This document shows, one piece after another, positions 1 through 7,039 of a stretch of 39,003 bases of DNA (position 1 is the stretch's first letter; each line of letters begins with the position of its first letter). Under the pieces are notes generated by a model. The model saw only the letters and a list, made by a program, of their open reading frames with translations, did no database searches and had not been told where the DNA came from. Both the position numbers and the translations under genes were made by a program. Origin of the DNA: Steroidobacteraceae bacterium (GTDB lineage: Bacteria > Chloroflexota > Limnocylindria > QHBO01); assembly GCA_025935615.1 (NCBI GenBank), contig JAICUY010000009.1, positions 1-39,003 on the forward strand, in the 5' to 3' direction.

Positions 1-1124
1 TCGTGAGCCCGTATGGCTACCCGCATCCTGGCGGCGTGAACGAGCACGTCCGCTTCAGCTACGAGGCCATGAGCCGGCTGGGTCACGACGTCCGGATCAT
101 CACCAGCAAATACGGCAAGGAGCGCGAGAACGAGGGGGACATCATCCGGCTCGGCACCGGGTGGGCCTTCCCGGCCAACGGCAGCGTCGGGCGTGTCACG
201 CTCGGCTGGCGCTTCAAGCAGCAGGCGCGCGAGGTGCTCGACGCGCATCGGTTCGACATCCTGCACTTCCACGAGCCCTTCGTGCCGTTCCTGTCACCGA
301 CCGTCCTCGAGGCGTCGCGGACGGTCAATATCGGGACGTTCCATGCGTTCGGCGGCTTCAGCCCGTCGTACTGGATCGGCAGCCGGTTCGCGGGCGATCT
401 CGCTTCCCGGCTCCATGGCCGGATCGCGGTCAGCAGCGCCGCGCGGCACTTCATCGGCCGCTACTTCCCCGGCGAATACCGCATCATCCCCAATGGCGTC
501 GACCTGGACCGATTCGCCTCGGCGGAGCCGTATGAGGAGCTCCGTGACGGCACACTGAACATCCTCTTCGTCGGCCGCTTCGAGGAACGCAAGGGGCTCA
601 TCCACCTGCTCAAGGCCTACCACCGGTTGCGCAAGCGCCACGTCGATGCACGGCTGCTCGTGGTCGGCGCCGGCCCCAAGCGACGGGAGTACCGTCGCTA
701 CGTCGCCCTGCGCGGCATCCGCGACGTGGAGTTCCTGGGCCGCGTCAGCGACGACGACAAGGCGCGCTACTTCGCCTCGGCCGACATCTTCTGCGCCCCG
801 GCCACCGGGCAGGAGTCCTTCGGCATCGTCCTGCTCGAGGCCATGGCCGCCGGCGTTCCGATCGTGGCGTCCGACATCCACGGCTACAAGCAGGTCGTCC
901 AGCGCGGCGTGCAGGGCGTGCTCGTCGAGCCGCGCAACCCACGCGCGCTGGCGGCCGCCCTGTACACGCTTGCGACCGACGCCGACCTCCGTCATCGCAT
1001 GGGCGATGCCGGGCGCGAGCGGGCACCGGAGTACTCGTGGGATCGGGTGACGGAACGGGTGATCGAGTTCTATCGAGAGGTTCGCGCCCGAGCGCTGGCC
1101 GCGGGAGACGTGGCCGCACACTGA
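1..1124 (+). CDS. GT4-family glycosyltransferase (5' end cut by window)
   Basis: GT-B fold, retaining GT4-family glycosyltransferase of the PimA/phosphatidyl-mannosyltransferase-like type, expected to transfer a sugar from a nucleotide donor to a lipid or glycan acceptor on the cytoplasmic membrane face. The visible protein opens with SPYGYPHPGGVNEHV, the acceptor-side glycine loop that normally follows a short first beta strand (MRIALV-like), so only about five or six residues and the true start lie left of the window; the GTG at 3 is probably the internal valine of that strand. The C-terminal donor half shows NPNGVDLDRF-like text (IIPNGVDLDRF), the LFVGRFEERKG strand and the EX7E element in GQESFGIVLLEAMAAG. 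The stop is TGA at 1122-1124. Sugar and acceptor cannot be read from the sequence. The family call is firm. Confidence 0.9.
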   Translation, partial: VSPYGYPHPGGVNEHVRFSYEAMSRLGHDVRIITSKYGKERENEGDIIRLGTGWAFPANGSVGRVTLGWRFKQQAREVLDAHRFDILHFHEPFVPFLSPTVLEASRTVNIGTFHAFGGFSPSYWIGSRFAGDLASRLHGRIAVSSAARHFIGRYFPGEYRIIPNGVDLDRFASAEPYEELRDGTLNILFVGRFEERKGLIHLLKAYHRLRKRHVDARLLVVGAGPKRREYRRYVALRGIRDVEFLGRVSDDDKARYFASADIFCAPATGQESFGIVLLEAMAAGVPIVASDIHGYKQVVQRGVQGVLVEPRNPRALAAALYTLATDADLRHRMGDAGRERAPEYSWDRVTERVIEFYREVRARALAAGDVAAH

Positions 1125-1130
1125 ACTCCC

Positions 1131-1302
1131 AGTAAGCGGCTGGTAAGCAGGCCTGAGTAGGCTGCGCCCCATGCACAGCCGGCGCCGGTCTGACGACGAC
1201 CGTTCGAGCCCAATGGCCGGGCTCACCTGCATGCCGCCGGTGTCGGCATGCTTACCTGGTAAGCGAGCGCCGTATCGGCTGGTAAGCGGTCGTGCATAGC
1301 AT
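1131..1302. promoter_or_regulatory. GGTAAGC heptamer cluster with two palindromes
   Basis: The 229-bp gap between the glycosyltransferase and the C39-like gene carries GGTAAGC at 1142-1148, 1258-1264 and 1281-1287, its reverse complement GCTTACC at 1250-1256, and a near copy AGTAAGC at 1131-1137. The copies at 1250-1264 form a perfect palindrome, GCTTACC-T-GGTAAGC. Directly to its left, GCATGCCG (1229-1236) and CGGCATGC (1244-1251) form an 8-bp inverted repeat around 7 nt. CGGCTGGTAAGC is repeated exactly at 1137-1148 and 1276-1287. A weak -10-like TAGCAT lies at 1297-1302, just after the last heptamer. The arrangement suggests an operator for the following two genes; the regulator is unknown. 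Confidence 0.5.
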
Positions 1303-1353
1303 CGGTGGTGCGCCACAGTCGTGGCGCAGGCAAGCCCTAGGGGAGGAACCACC

Positions 1354-2268
1354 ATGCTTCACCATCGACTGCTACCGGTCGCGCTGGCCGTGCTGACCGC
1401 ATTGGCCGTGGCGGCGCCCGGGGCCGCCGCCGAACCAAGCGTCAAGTCCACTGGCGGGCCGCCCGACGACGAACCCTGGATTCCACCGACTGCCCAGCAG
1501 CAGCAGAGCCTCGACATTCGGCTGGCCGAGGTCGCCGACCTGCGCGCCATGCAGAAGGCGCTGCGCAGCTCCACTTCGCTGAGAAGCTTCTGCGAAACGT
1601 CGGAAACGGCCGGCGGTCTCGAGACCACAACGGACGATGACTGCGCCCCGGTCAGCTTCAACCTGCTCACCTACGCCCGCCGGCAATACACCGATTACTA
1701 CTGCGGCCCGGCGACGGCACAGGTAATCATCAATTTCAGCCGCGGCATCTTCGAAAGCAAGTTGAGCGGCCAGGATCCCGACACGAATTACCGCAAGCAG
1801 ACGACCATCGCCCGGCACCTGATCTGGTGGAACCCCGCCGCTCAGCGGTGGGAGAACACCGACACCATCGGCCAGACCAATGCGTACATGCTGACCGCCG
1901 GACTCAACGAGTTCGCCAGGCTGCCAAATGACTTTGAATACGCCGTGGTTCCGACCGGGACCGGCTCGGAATGGCATGCCAAGGTCATCACCGACGTGCA
2001 GCACTACCGCATGCCGTTCGGCGCAGGGGTCAAGATGACACACGATTCCCAGCGGCTGAGCAGTTGGAGCCCGATCCCGGAAGGGGTCGAGGTTCATCAC
2101 TGGATCACCATTCGCGGCTACACGGGCTACTGGGACGGCACCAGCGACCCGAGAGTCTGGTTCAACGACTCATCCGACCGGCAGGGTGGTGGCACGGGGA
2201 CGTTTTCGGATCCCAGCCTGAAGGTGTGGAACCTCAACCATTGGCACACGAACCGTGTCGTGTGGTGA
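1354..2268 (+). CDS. Secreted C39-like papain-fold cysteine peptidase
   Basis: 304-residue exported protein. The ATG at 1354 is preceded by a strong ribosome site (GGGGAGG, 1340-1346) and yields a classic signal peptide (basic n-region, Leu/Ala core, cleavage near APGAAA, residue 26). The body shows a peptidase C39-like triad pattern: Cys117 in YYCGPATAQ, His248/His249 in EVHHWITIRGY and Asn271/Asp272 in VWFNDSSD. There is no ABC or membrane module, so it is not a bacteriocin-exporter C39 domain but a stand-alone secreted enzyme (C39_2-like). The substrate is unknown. The next gene, a propeller lipoprotein, starts 3 bp after the stop, so the two are very likely co-transcribed and may work together at the cell surface. 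The fold call is good; activity is inferred. Confidence 0.75.
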   Translation: MLHHRLLPVALAVLTALAVAAPGAAAEPSVKSTGGPPDDEPWIPPTAQQQQSLDIRLAEVADLRAMQKALRSSTSLRSFCETSETAGGLETTTDDDCAPVSFNLLTYARRQYTDYYCGPATAQVIINFSRGIFESKLSGQDPDTNYRKQTTIARHLIWWNPAAQRWENTDTIGQTNAYMLTAGLNEFARLPNDFEYAVVPTGTGSEWHAKVITDVQHYRMPFGAGVKMTHDSQRLSSWSPIPEGVEVHHWITIRGYTGYWDGTSDPRVWFNDSSDRQGGGTGTFSDPSLKVWNLNHWHTNRVVW

Positions 2269-2271
2269 CGG

Positions 2272-3477
2272 ATGAGACATCCACTCAGCCGCGGCGCCGC
2301 GTGCGCCGCGGCCCTCGCGCTTCTCGCTGGGTGCGCCAGCGACGGATCCTCAGCGCCGTCGGCGAGCTACCCGTCTGCCGTGGCAACTTCGTCAGGCGTC
2401 ACCGGCCCGACCTCCGCGACGACGCGCACCCCGGCCCCCCGCCCGCCGAGTGCCGTGACCGTCGAGCGGGCGCCGGTTCCCGGCCCCATCGGGTCGGTTG
2501 TGACGGATGGCACGTATATCGGCTGGTCGGGTGGCGACCCCGAAGGGATCCGAGATCCGGACTTCTACCGATGGAGAATCGGATCGGACGACATCGAAAC
2601 CATGTACCGAAACCCGCAACGCAACCGCGGCATCAGCCTGCCCGCGATGGATGGAGACCGCGTCGCCTTCTCAGAAAGCGGTGCTGAAGACGAATACGTC
2701 ATATCGTGGAATCTCGTCTACATCTCGCGGCCGCTTGCCAAGCCCGTGATCCTCGAGCATGCGAGACGACCGATGCAATCCCCCGGCCTCGTGCCACAGC
2801 CGGCAATCAGCGGCCATCGCCTGGTCTACGCGCTGCAGAAGATCCACGGACGGCGCGCCACGAGCTCGTTGGTGCAAATCGACCTGCAAACCATGCAGCG
2901 CACAGTGCTCGCCAAGAGCAACTTCGACAAGGTCGAGTACTGGTATCCGTCGCTCGACGGCGATCGGCTGGTGTACGGCACCGTCGAATACGCCAATGAC
3001 AAGCTGAACGGTGAACGCCACGTCTACCTCCTCGACCTCGCGACGCGCGGCGCGAAGCCGCGACGACTGGACACCGACGGCGAGGCGTCCCAGCCCTCGA
3101 TCTACGACGATACGGTCGTCTGGAAGAGCGCGCCGCGCTCGTTCAACGCCAACAACTGGGGCCAAGTCATTCGCTACACGATCTCGACTGGCGAGACCGA
3201 GCGGCTCGACTATCTCCGCGAGCGGACCGGTTACTTCCTGGTGTTTCCGCGCGTCGGGCCGCGGTTCGTCGCCGCCGAGCCATCCGACTGGACGAAGCTC
3301 GCGGTCTGGGACCTCGAGACCAACGCCGAGATCACGGTCGAGGAGTTGTCACCGACGGGTGACGCCGGCTTCCTGCGACCCAGCCTCGGAGGCCAGGTAT
3401 TCGTGTGGGTTGCGGCAACCGACTTCACCGGATCTCAAAGCCAGATCCACTTCGTTCGGTTGCCGCCTCCTTCATGA
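2272..3477 (+). CDS. TolB/WD40-like beta-propeller lipoprotein
   Basis: 401-residue predicted lipoprotein. The N-terminus has a basic start, a hydrophobic Ala/Leu stretch and a lipobox LAGC with Cys21 as the acylation site, followed by a Ser/Pro/Thr-rich linker to about residue 65. The remainder contains repeated blade-like segments of the form DG.R.VY....... and .D..T...... (for example SLDGDRLVYG, YDDTVVWKS and AISGHRLVYA), typical of TolB-type propellers. It is likely anchored on the outer face of the membrane. It starts 3 bp after the C39-like gene. Its TGA (3475-3477) overlaps the stop of the convergent acetyltransferase gene inside the palindrome TCATGA. No catalytic function is evident; a binding or scaffold role is inferred. 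Confidence 0.7.
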   Translation: MRHPLSRGAACAAALALLAGCASDGSSAPSASYPSAVATSSGVTGPTSATTRTPAPRPPSAVTVERAPVPGPIGSVVTDGTYIGWSGGDPEGIRDPDFYRWRIGSDDIETMYRNPQRNRGISLPAMDGDRVAFSESGAEDEYVISWNLVYISRPLAKPVILEHARRPMQSPGLVPQPAISGHRLVYALQKIHGRRATSSLVQIDLQTMQRTVLAKSNFDKVEYWYPSLDGDRLVYGTVEYANDKLNGERHVYLLDLATRGAKPRRLDTDGEASQPSIYDDTVVWKSAPRSFNANNWGQVIRYTISTGETERLDYLRERTGYFLVFPRVGPRFVAAEPSDWTKLAVWDLETNAEITVEELSPTGDAGFLRPSLGGQVFVWVAATDFTGSQSQIHFVRLPPPS

Positions 3478-4506
3478 GCCCAGCGGCTTGCGGAACGCGA
3501 GCGAGCGGGTGTGGACCTGGAATCCCGCCCGCTCGTACAGGCCGAGCGCCCCGGTCGGGTTCTCGCTATCGACCCCGAGCATCGCCTCGGTCATCCCGGC
3601 ATCCCGCAGGCGCAGCAGCGAGCGCGCGACGAGTGCCGCCCCGAGGCCGCGCCGGCGCCACGCGCGACGGGTGAAGACGCTGTCCAGCCAGCCACGCTTC
3701 CGGTTGAAGGCCGCGTTGTCCTCGGCGTAGATGCCGTTCTCGACACCACCCGCGATCTCGTCCCCATCCCAGGCGATGACGAACAGCCACGGGTCGAAGT
3801 TCGGATCCTTGATCCACTCCTGGTAGGCGGCCTCGTCGGCCGCGAACCCGCCCCAGTGATCCTGGAAGGCCTCGACGTCGGCAGCGAACAGCTGGCGCAG
3901 CTCGCCATCATTCCGGCCGACCGGCCGGATCTCCAGCCCCTCGGGAAGCGCTGGGACCTGGATGTTCTCGAGGTCGGGCCGCAGCATCTCGAAGAACCAG
4001 CGCACCGGCTGGTAGCCATGCTTCTCGAGCAGCTCCGCCTTGCGGGTCCGCTGCTCGGGGCACCAGGTGCCGACGCCAAGCGGACGGTCGGTCGGGTGGC
4101 TGGCTGCGTGCTCCGCGGCATGCCGCTCGCCCCACGCCAGCAGCTGCGTGCCGATTCCCCGCCGTTCCCAGTCCGGATGGACGTAACCACGCACGCGGTA
4201 TTCGCGCAGGCCGTCGGTGGTGTCGACCCAATCTGTCCACAGGTAGCCGACCAGCTCGTCATGGACCTGGGCCAGGACGACGTCGCGCGTTGGGTCGAAA
4301 TGTTCGCCGGCGGCTGATAACCAGTTGACGAGCTCGGCCTCCGAGACGTGCTCGTCGATCCCGTCGCGCCGGTTGCAGGCATTGGCGACGGCCGCCATGC
4401 GGCCCGCCAGGGTCGCCCAGTCCCCGTCGGGACCGGTCAGCCGAAAGCCGGGGATCGCCTCCTGCGGAGGCCGCCGCCCGGCCGCGGCGAGGGTTGCATC
4501 GATCAT
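3472..4506 (-). CDS. Tandem GNAT-domain acetyltransferase
   Basis: Predicted cytosolic acetyl-CoA-dependent N-acetyltransferase of 344 residues with two GNAT domains, the architecture also seen in mycothiol synthase MshD-like proteins. The first domain (about 20-170) has the acetyl-CoA loop ERRGIGTQLL at about 114-123; the second (about 180-340) has RRRGLGAALV followed by the C-terminal NPTGALGLYERAGF strand. I chose the ATG at 4506 because AAAGG lies about 9 nt upstream. An alternative ATG at 4593 overlaps the permease stop as ATGA and would add 29 Pro/Gly-rich residues encoded across a GC-rich hairpin. It is the last gene of the minus-strand ABC-exporter cluster, so a drug or metabolite acetylation role is possible but unproven. 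Confidence 0.8.
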   Translation of the reverse strand: MIDATLAAAGRRPPQEAIPGFRLTGPDGDWATLAGRMAAVANACNRRDGIDEHVSEAELVNWLSAAGEHFDPTRDVVLAQVHDELVGYLWTDWVDTTDGLREYRVRGYVHPDWERRGIGTQLLAWGERHAAEHAASHPTDRPLGVGTWCPEQRTRKAELLEKHGYQPVRWFFEMLRPDLENIQVPALPEGLEIRPVGRNDGELRQLFAADVEAFQDHWGGFAADEAAYQEWIKDPNFDPWLFVIAWDGDEIAGGVENGIYAEDNAAFNRKRGWLDSVFTRRAWRRRGLGAALVARSLLRLRDAGMTEAMLGVDSENPTGALGLYERAGFQVHTRSLAFRKPLGS

Positions 4507-4551
4507 GGGAGAAACCTTTCGTTGAGAACCATTGGTGAGATCCGTGTGATC

Positions 4552-4575
4552 GCGCCCGGGAGCCACCCCGGGCGC
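4552..4575 (-). terminator. GC-rich hairpin between permease and acetyltransferase
   Basis: GCGCCCGGG (4552-4560) and CCCGGGCGC (4567-4575) form a perfect 9-bp stem with a 6-nt loop. No T-tract follows on the minus strand, so this is an RNA hairpin that could attenuate transcription or stabilise the upstream message rather than a textbook intrinsic terminator. If the acetyltransferase really starts at 4593, the hairpin lies inside its coding sequence. Confidence 0.4.
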
Positions 4576-4589
4576 ATCCGTCTCGTGCG

Positions 4590-5390
4590 TCATCCGACGC
4601 GCTTCAGCTTTCCGGTGCGCTTCGCGTAGCGCTCGGCGACCGAGAACAGCCACAAGCCGAGCGGGATGAAGACCACGCCCATCACCAGCAGCGGCCACAC
4701 GTCGCCGAGCAGCGACCCGACCCCGGCACCCTCGATCAGCCCCTGGCGCACGCCGTCAAGGACGTAGGTCGCCGGCGAGAACTTCGAGATGACCTGCATC
4801 CAGCCGGGCAGCACGTCGATGCTGTAGTAGACGCCGCTGACCAGCAGCAGCACCGATTGCAGCACGAACGTCATCTGCGCGCCACGCTCGACGTACATCA
4901 GCGGCAGGATGGCGGTCATGATCCCGATCCCGATGAAGCTCAGCGAGCCGAGGATCATGAACACCGTCGCCGTCGCGAAGTTCGCGTGCGACAGGTCCAG
5001 CTCGAAGAACAGCGCCAGCACCGCCAGCACCACCACGGTGTGGACGAAGCCGTACGCCAGCGCGTACAGGGTGGAACCGATCATCTGGGTGTAGCGGCGC
5101 ACGGGAGCCATGAAGGTGTACTCCAAGGTCCCCTCCCAGCGCTCCCACTGGACCGTCTCGGCAATGAAGCTGAAGACGACAGACAGGTAGTTCCAGAAGA
5201 CGGCACCGATCACCAGGGTCATCAGCAGCCGGTCGTCCGCCTGGTCTCGGCCGATGAGCGACACGGCGAGCGCGCCGGCCACGGCGTAGACCAGGAAGGC
5301 GACCTCCCAGCCCCAGTAACGCTTGGTGAGGTAGAAGTTCCGCTCGACGAAGGCGTAGCTCGCCTTCAGCTCGCGGACCATCGTTGTCAT
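4590..5390 (-). CDS. ABC-2 type exporter permease
   Basis: 266-residue membrane protein of the ABC-2 permease family (COG0842 type), which pairs with a cytosolic ATPase to export drugs, lipids or polysaccharides. About six hydrophobic segments are visible: near residues 28-46, 56-76, 105-128, 138-160, 170-192 and 230-250. The family element LVSGVYYSIDVLPGWMQVISKFSPATY, cited here only by its start LVSGVYYS and end SPATY (about 183-209), is the conserved stretch before the last membrane helix. The N-terminus (RNFYLTKRYWGWEV) is the usual amphipathic lead-in. It lies downstream of the ATPase gene in the same direction, separated by a small ORF. The substrate is unknown. Confidence 0.85.
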   Translation of the reverse strand: MTTMVRELKASYAFVERNFYLTKRYWGWEVAFLVYAVAGALAVSLIGRDQADDRLLMTLVIGAVFWNYLSVVFSFIAETVQWERWEGTLEYTFMAPVRRYTQMIGSTLYALAYGFVHTVVVLAVLALFFELDLSHANFATATVFMILGSLSFIGIGIMTAILPLMYVERGAQMTFVLQSVLLLVSGVYYSIDVLPGWMQVISKFSPATYVLDGVRQGLIEGAGVGSLLGDVWPLLVMGVVFIPLGLWLFSVAERYAKRTGKLKRVG

Positions 5391-5438
5391 CGTCGTAAGA
5401 CTCCTGTCAGTGTCGGAAGGCGCCGGCCCGATCCCCGC

Positions 5439-5636
5439 TTACAGGGACCGAGCCGGCCTCAGAGACGGGTCTGCTGCCAGACGCGCGCCGATGCGCACCA
5501 TCTGACGCCCGACCCAGCGTCGCACGGGGCGACGCGGGACCGATGCGCGAGCTGGATACAGCTCGCGGCGCATGCGCGCCACGCGCTTGTCGTTCTCGCG
5601 AACCAGGTCCTGCGGGCTCGGCAGGATCATCAACAC
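5439..5636 (-). CDS. Small basic protein between ABC ATPase and permease
   Basis: 65-residue ORF with start GTG at 5636, supported by an excellent ribosome site: AAGGAGG about 8 nt upstream (5645-5651). An in-frame ATG at 5657 would place that Shine-Dalgarno inside the coding sequence, so the internal GTG is preferred. The protein starts hydrophobic (LMILPSPQDLV), then is strongly basic and arginine-rich (RVARMRRELY, RRPVRRWVGRQMVRIGARL), with no transmembrane helix. It starts 35 bp after the ATPase stop and ends 48 bp before the permease start, so it sits inside the exporter operon. I do not recognise a family; an accessory or membrane-surface role in the exporter is possible. Confidence 0.55.
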   Translation of the reverse strand: MLMILPSPQDLVRENDKRVARMRRELYPARASVPRRPVRRWVGRQMVRIGARLAADPSLRPARSL

Positions 5637-5671
5637 GGTTCTCACCTCCTTTCTCATGTGCTTCGTTTCGC

Positions 5672-6559
5672 TTAGTCGTCGTTGTCGTCGTCGTCGTCAC
5701 CGATGTCGTCGTCGAGCGACTTGCCGGTGAAGGTCATGAACACACTCTCCAGGGTCGGCGGCAGTCCGTACTGCTCGGCGACCAGCGCCTTCAGCCCGGC
5801 CGGCGTGTCCTCGGCGACCACCCGTCCCTCGTTGATGACGGCGATTCGGTCGCAGAGCCGGTCCGCCTCGTCGAGGTCGTGCGTGGTGAGCACGATCGTT
5901 GAGTCGTGCGTGTCCCGCATCTCCTCGATGAAGGCCTGCACGTCGAGCTTCGAGCGCGGGTCGAGGCCGGTGGTCGGCTCGTCGAGGAGCAGCAGCGTCG
6001 GGCTCGTCAGCAGCGCTCGCGCAATGGCGACCTTCTGCTGCATCCCCCGGCTCATCTGCTCCAGCGGCCGATTCAAACGCTTCTCCCCGATGCCCAGCCG
6101 CGCCAGGATCCGGATCACGTCGCGCTTGGCCTGCTTGGCGTCGAGGCCGTACAGCCGCGCCGCGTAGGTCAAATTCTCGTGCGGGCTGAGCTTCTTGAAG
6201 AAGGCGGCGTCGACGCTGACCCGGTTGATCAGGCGCTTTACCGCCATCTCGTCCCGCTCGATGTCGTTGCCGAACACTTCGACCCGACCGGCATCCAGGG
6301 TGAGCAGCGTGCTCACCAGGCGGATGAGGGTCGACTTGCCGCTGCCGTTGGCCCCCAGCACGCCGTAGATCTCGCCGCGCCGGATGCGGAGCGACACGTC
6401 ATCGACGGCGATCACCGGCTTGCGCTTGCGTCCCACCACGAACCGCTTGGTGACGTGGTCGACCAGCAGCGCCGGAACAGCGTCGTGCCCGACCTCCGGG
6501 CGCGCGGCCATGGGCTGCACGACCGTATCGGTCTTTGGTTGTTCGAGTACGCCGGTCAT
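5672..6559 (-). CDS. ABC transporter ATP-binding protein (ABC-2 exporter)
   Basis: 295-residue ATPase that powers the downstream ABC-2 permease. Walker A is GANGSGKST (69-77), the signature is the variant SRGMQQ (170-175, in place of the canonical LSGGQ), Walker B is LLLLDEP with Asp193/Glu194, the D-loop is TTGLDP and the H-loop His is 227. The first 30 residues are an extra, probably disordered, extension. The C-terminus ends in a striking acidic run (DDDIGDDDDDNDD), encoded by GTC/GTCGTC-type repeats on the plus strand. The short C-terminal region after residue 235 is typical of DrrA/NodI-type exporters. The gene is preceded by a long structured leader with two intrinsic terminators. Confidence 0.9.
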   Translation of the reverse strand: MTGVLEQPKTDTVVQPMAARPEVGHDAVPALLVDHVTKRFVVGRKRKPVIAVDDVSLRIRRGEIYGVLGANGSGKSTLIRLVSTLLTLDAGRVEVFGNDIERDEMAVKRLINRVSVDAAFFKKLSPHENLTYAARLYGLDAKQAKRDVIRILARLGIGEKRLNRPLEQMSRGMQQKVAIARALLTSPTLLLLDEPTTGLDPRSKLDVQAFIEEMRDTHDSTIVLTTHDLDEADRLCDRIAVINEGRVVAEDTPAGLKALVAEQYGLPPTLESVFMTFTGKSLDDDIGDDDDDNDD

Positions 6560-6596
6560 GTGATGAACCTCGTCGATGTGCGGTGAGAAACGAAAA

Positions 6597-6629
6597 CGAG
6601 CCGCTGGACCCTGGCTGGTCCGCGGCTCG
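6597..6629 (-). terminator. Leader-proximal intrinsic terminator 2 of ABC operon
   Basis: On the minus strand CGAGCCGC-GGACC and GGTCC-A-GCGGCTCG form a 13-bp stem with one bulged A and a six-base loop (6611-6616), followed by TTTTCGTTTCTC (to about 6585). It lies about 40 nt upstream of the ATPase start codon, inside the transcript, so it would act as an attenuator rather than an end-of-gene terminator. Confidence 0.75.
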
Positions 6630-6652
6630 TTGCTGCTGATGGCAACAAAAAA

Positions 6653-6676
6653 CCGTGGACCCGATCCGGCCCACGG
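6653..6676 (-). terminator. Leader intrinsic terminator 1 of ABC operon
   Basis: CCGTGG (5' arm, minus) and CCACGG pair, with two further G-C pairs beyond a mismatch, and are followed directly by six T residues (6647-6652). It is the upstream one of two terminators in the leader. Its arms resemble those of the downstream hairpin (ACGAGCCGTGGGCC against ACGAGCCGCGGACC, and GGGTCCACGG against GGGTCCAGCGG), so alternative cross-pairing is possible. Confidence 0.75.
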
Positions 6677-6713
6677 CTCGTGGCGTCTGCTTGGCGGCTC
6701 TGCCGCCTGGGCA

Positions 6714-6803
6714 TCAGCTCGAAGTGGGCACAGATCTCCCGTTCACAGCGCCACTGAGAGGCGCCGTTCGATAGCGCGGGAACGCGCAGATGCGGGAGCT
6801 CAT
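6714..6803 (-). other. Possible 29-codon upstream ORF in ABC-operon leader
   Basis: An ATG at 6803 opens a 29-codon frame (MSSRICAFPRYR...) ending at TGA 6714-6716, between the predicted promoter and terminator 1. The ribosome site is poor: GAGG lies about 16 nt upstream. If translated, it could couple ribosome movement to the two terminators downstream. Evidence is limited to position and frame. Confidence 0.25.
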
Positions 6804-6883
6804 GGCCGTTTCGTTCGTTCCTCGTTGGATGATTGGATCGCCGAGCGACGAGTTGCGTCAGGACGCAAACCGGCCGCCGCGGG

Positions 6884-6913
6884 AGTCTACGTCCACCGCT
6901 GCGAACCTGTCAA
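6884..6913 (-). promoter_or_regulatory. Promoter of the ABC-exporter leader transcript
   Basis: Minus strand: TTGACA (6908-6913), 18-bp spacer, TAGACT (6884-6889). The expected start is near 6877, giving a leader of about 318 nt before the ATPase ATG at 6559. The match and spacing agree with the rpmH and ssrA promoters in this window. Confidence 0.7.
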
Positions 6914-7039
6914 GAAAGCTACCTGAAACGCGACAAATGGCCCTTGCGTGCCGCGTGGGCCGCCCTGCGATGATGGTCGTGGCGCGTCTCGGAACGGCAC
7001 CCGCACCTCCGCCACGCACCGTACCATTCGGAAATCATC

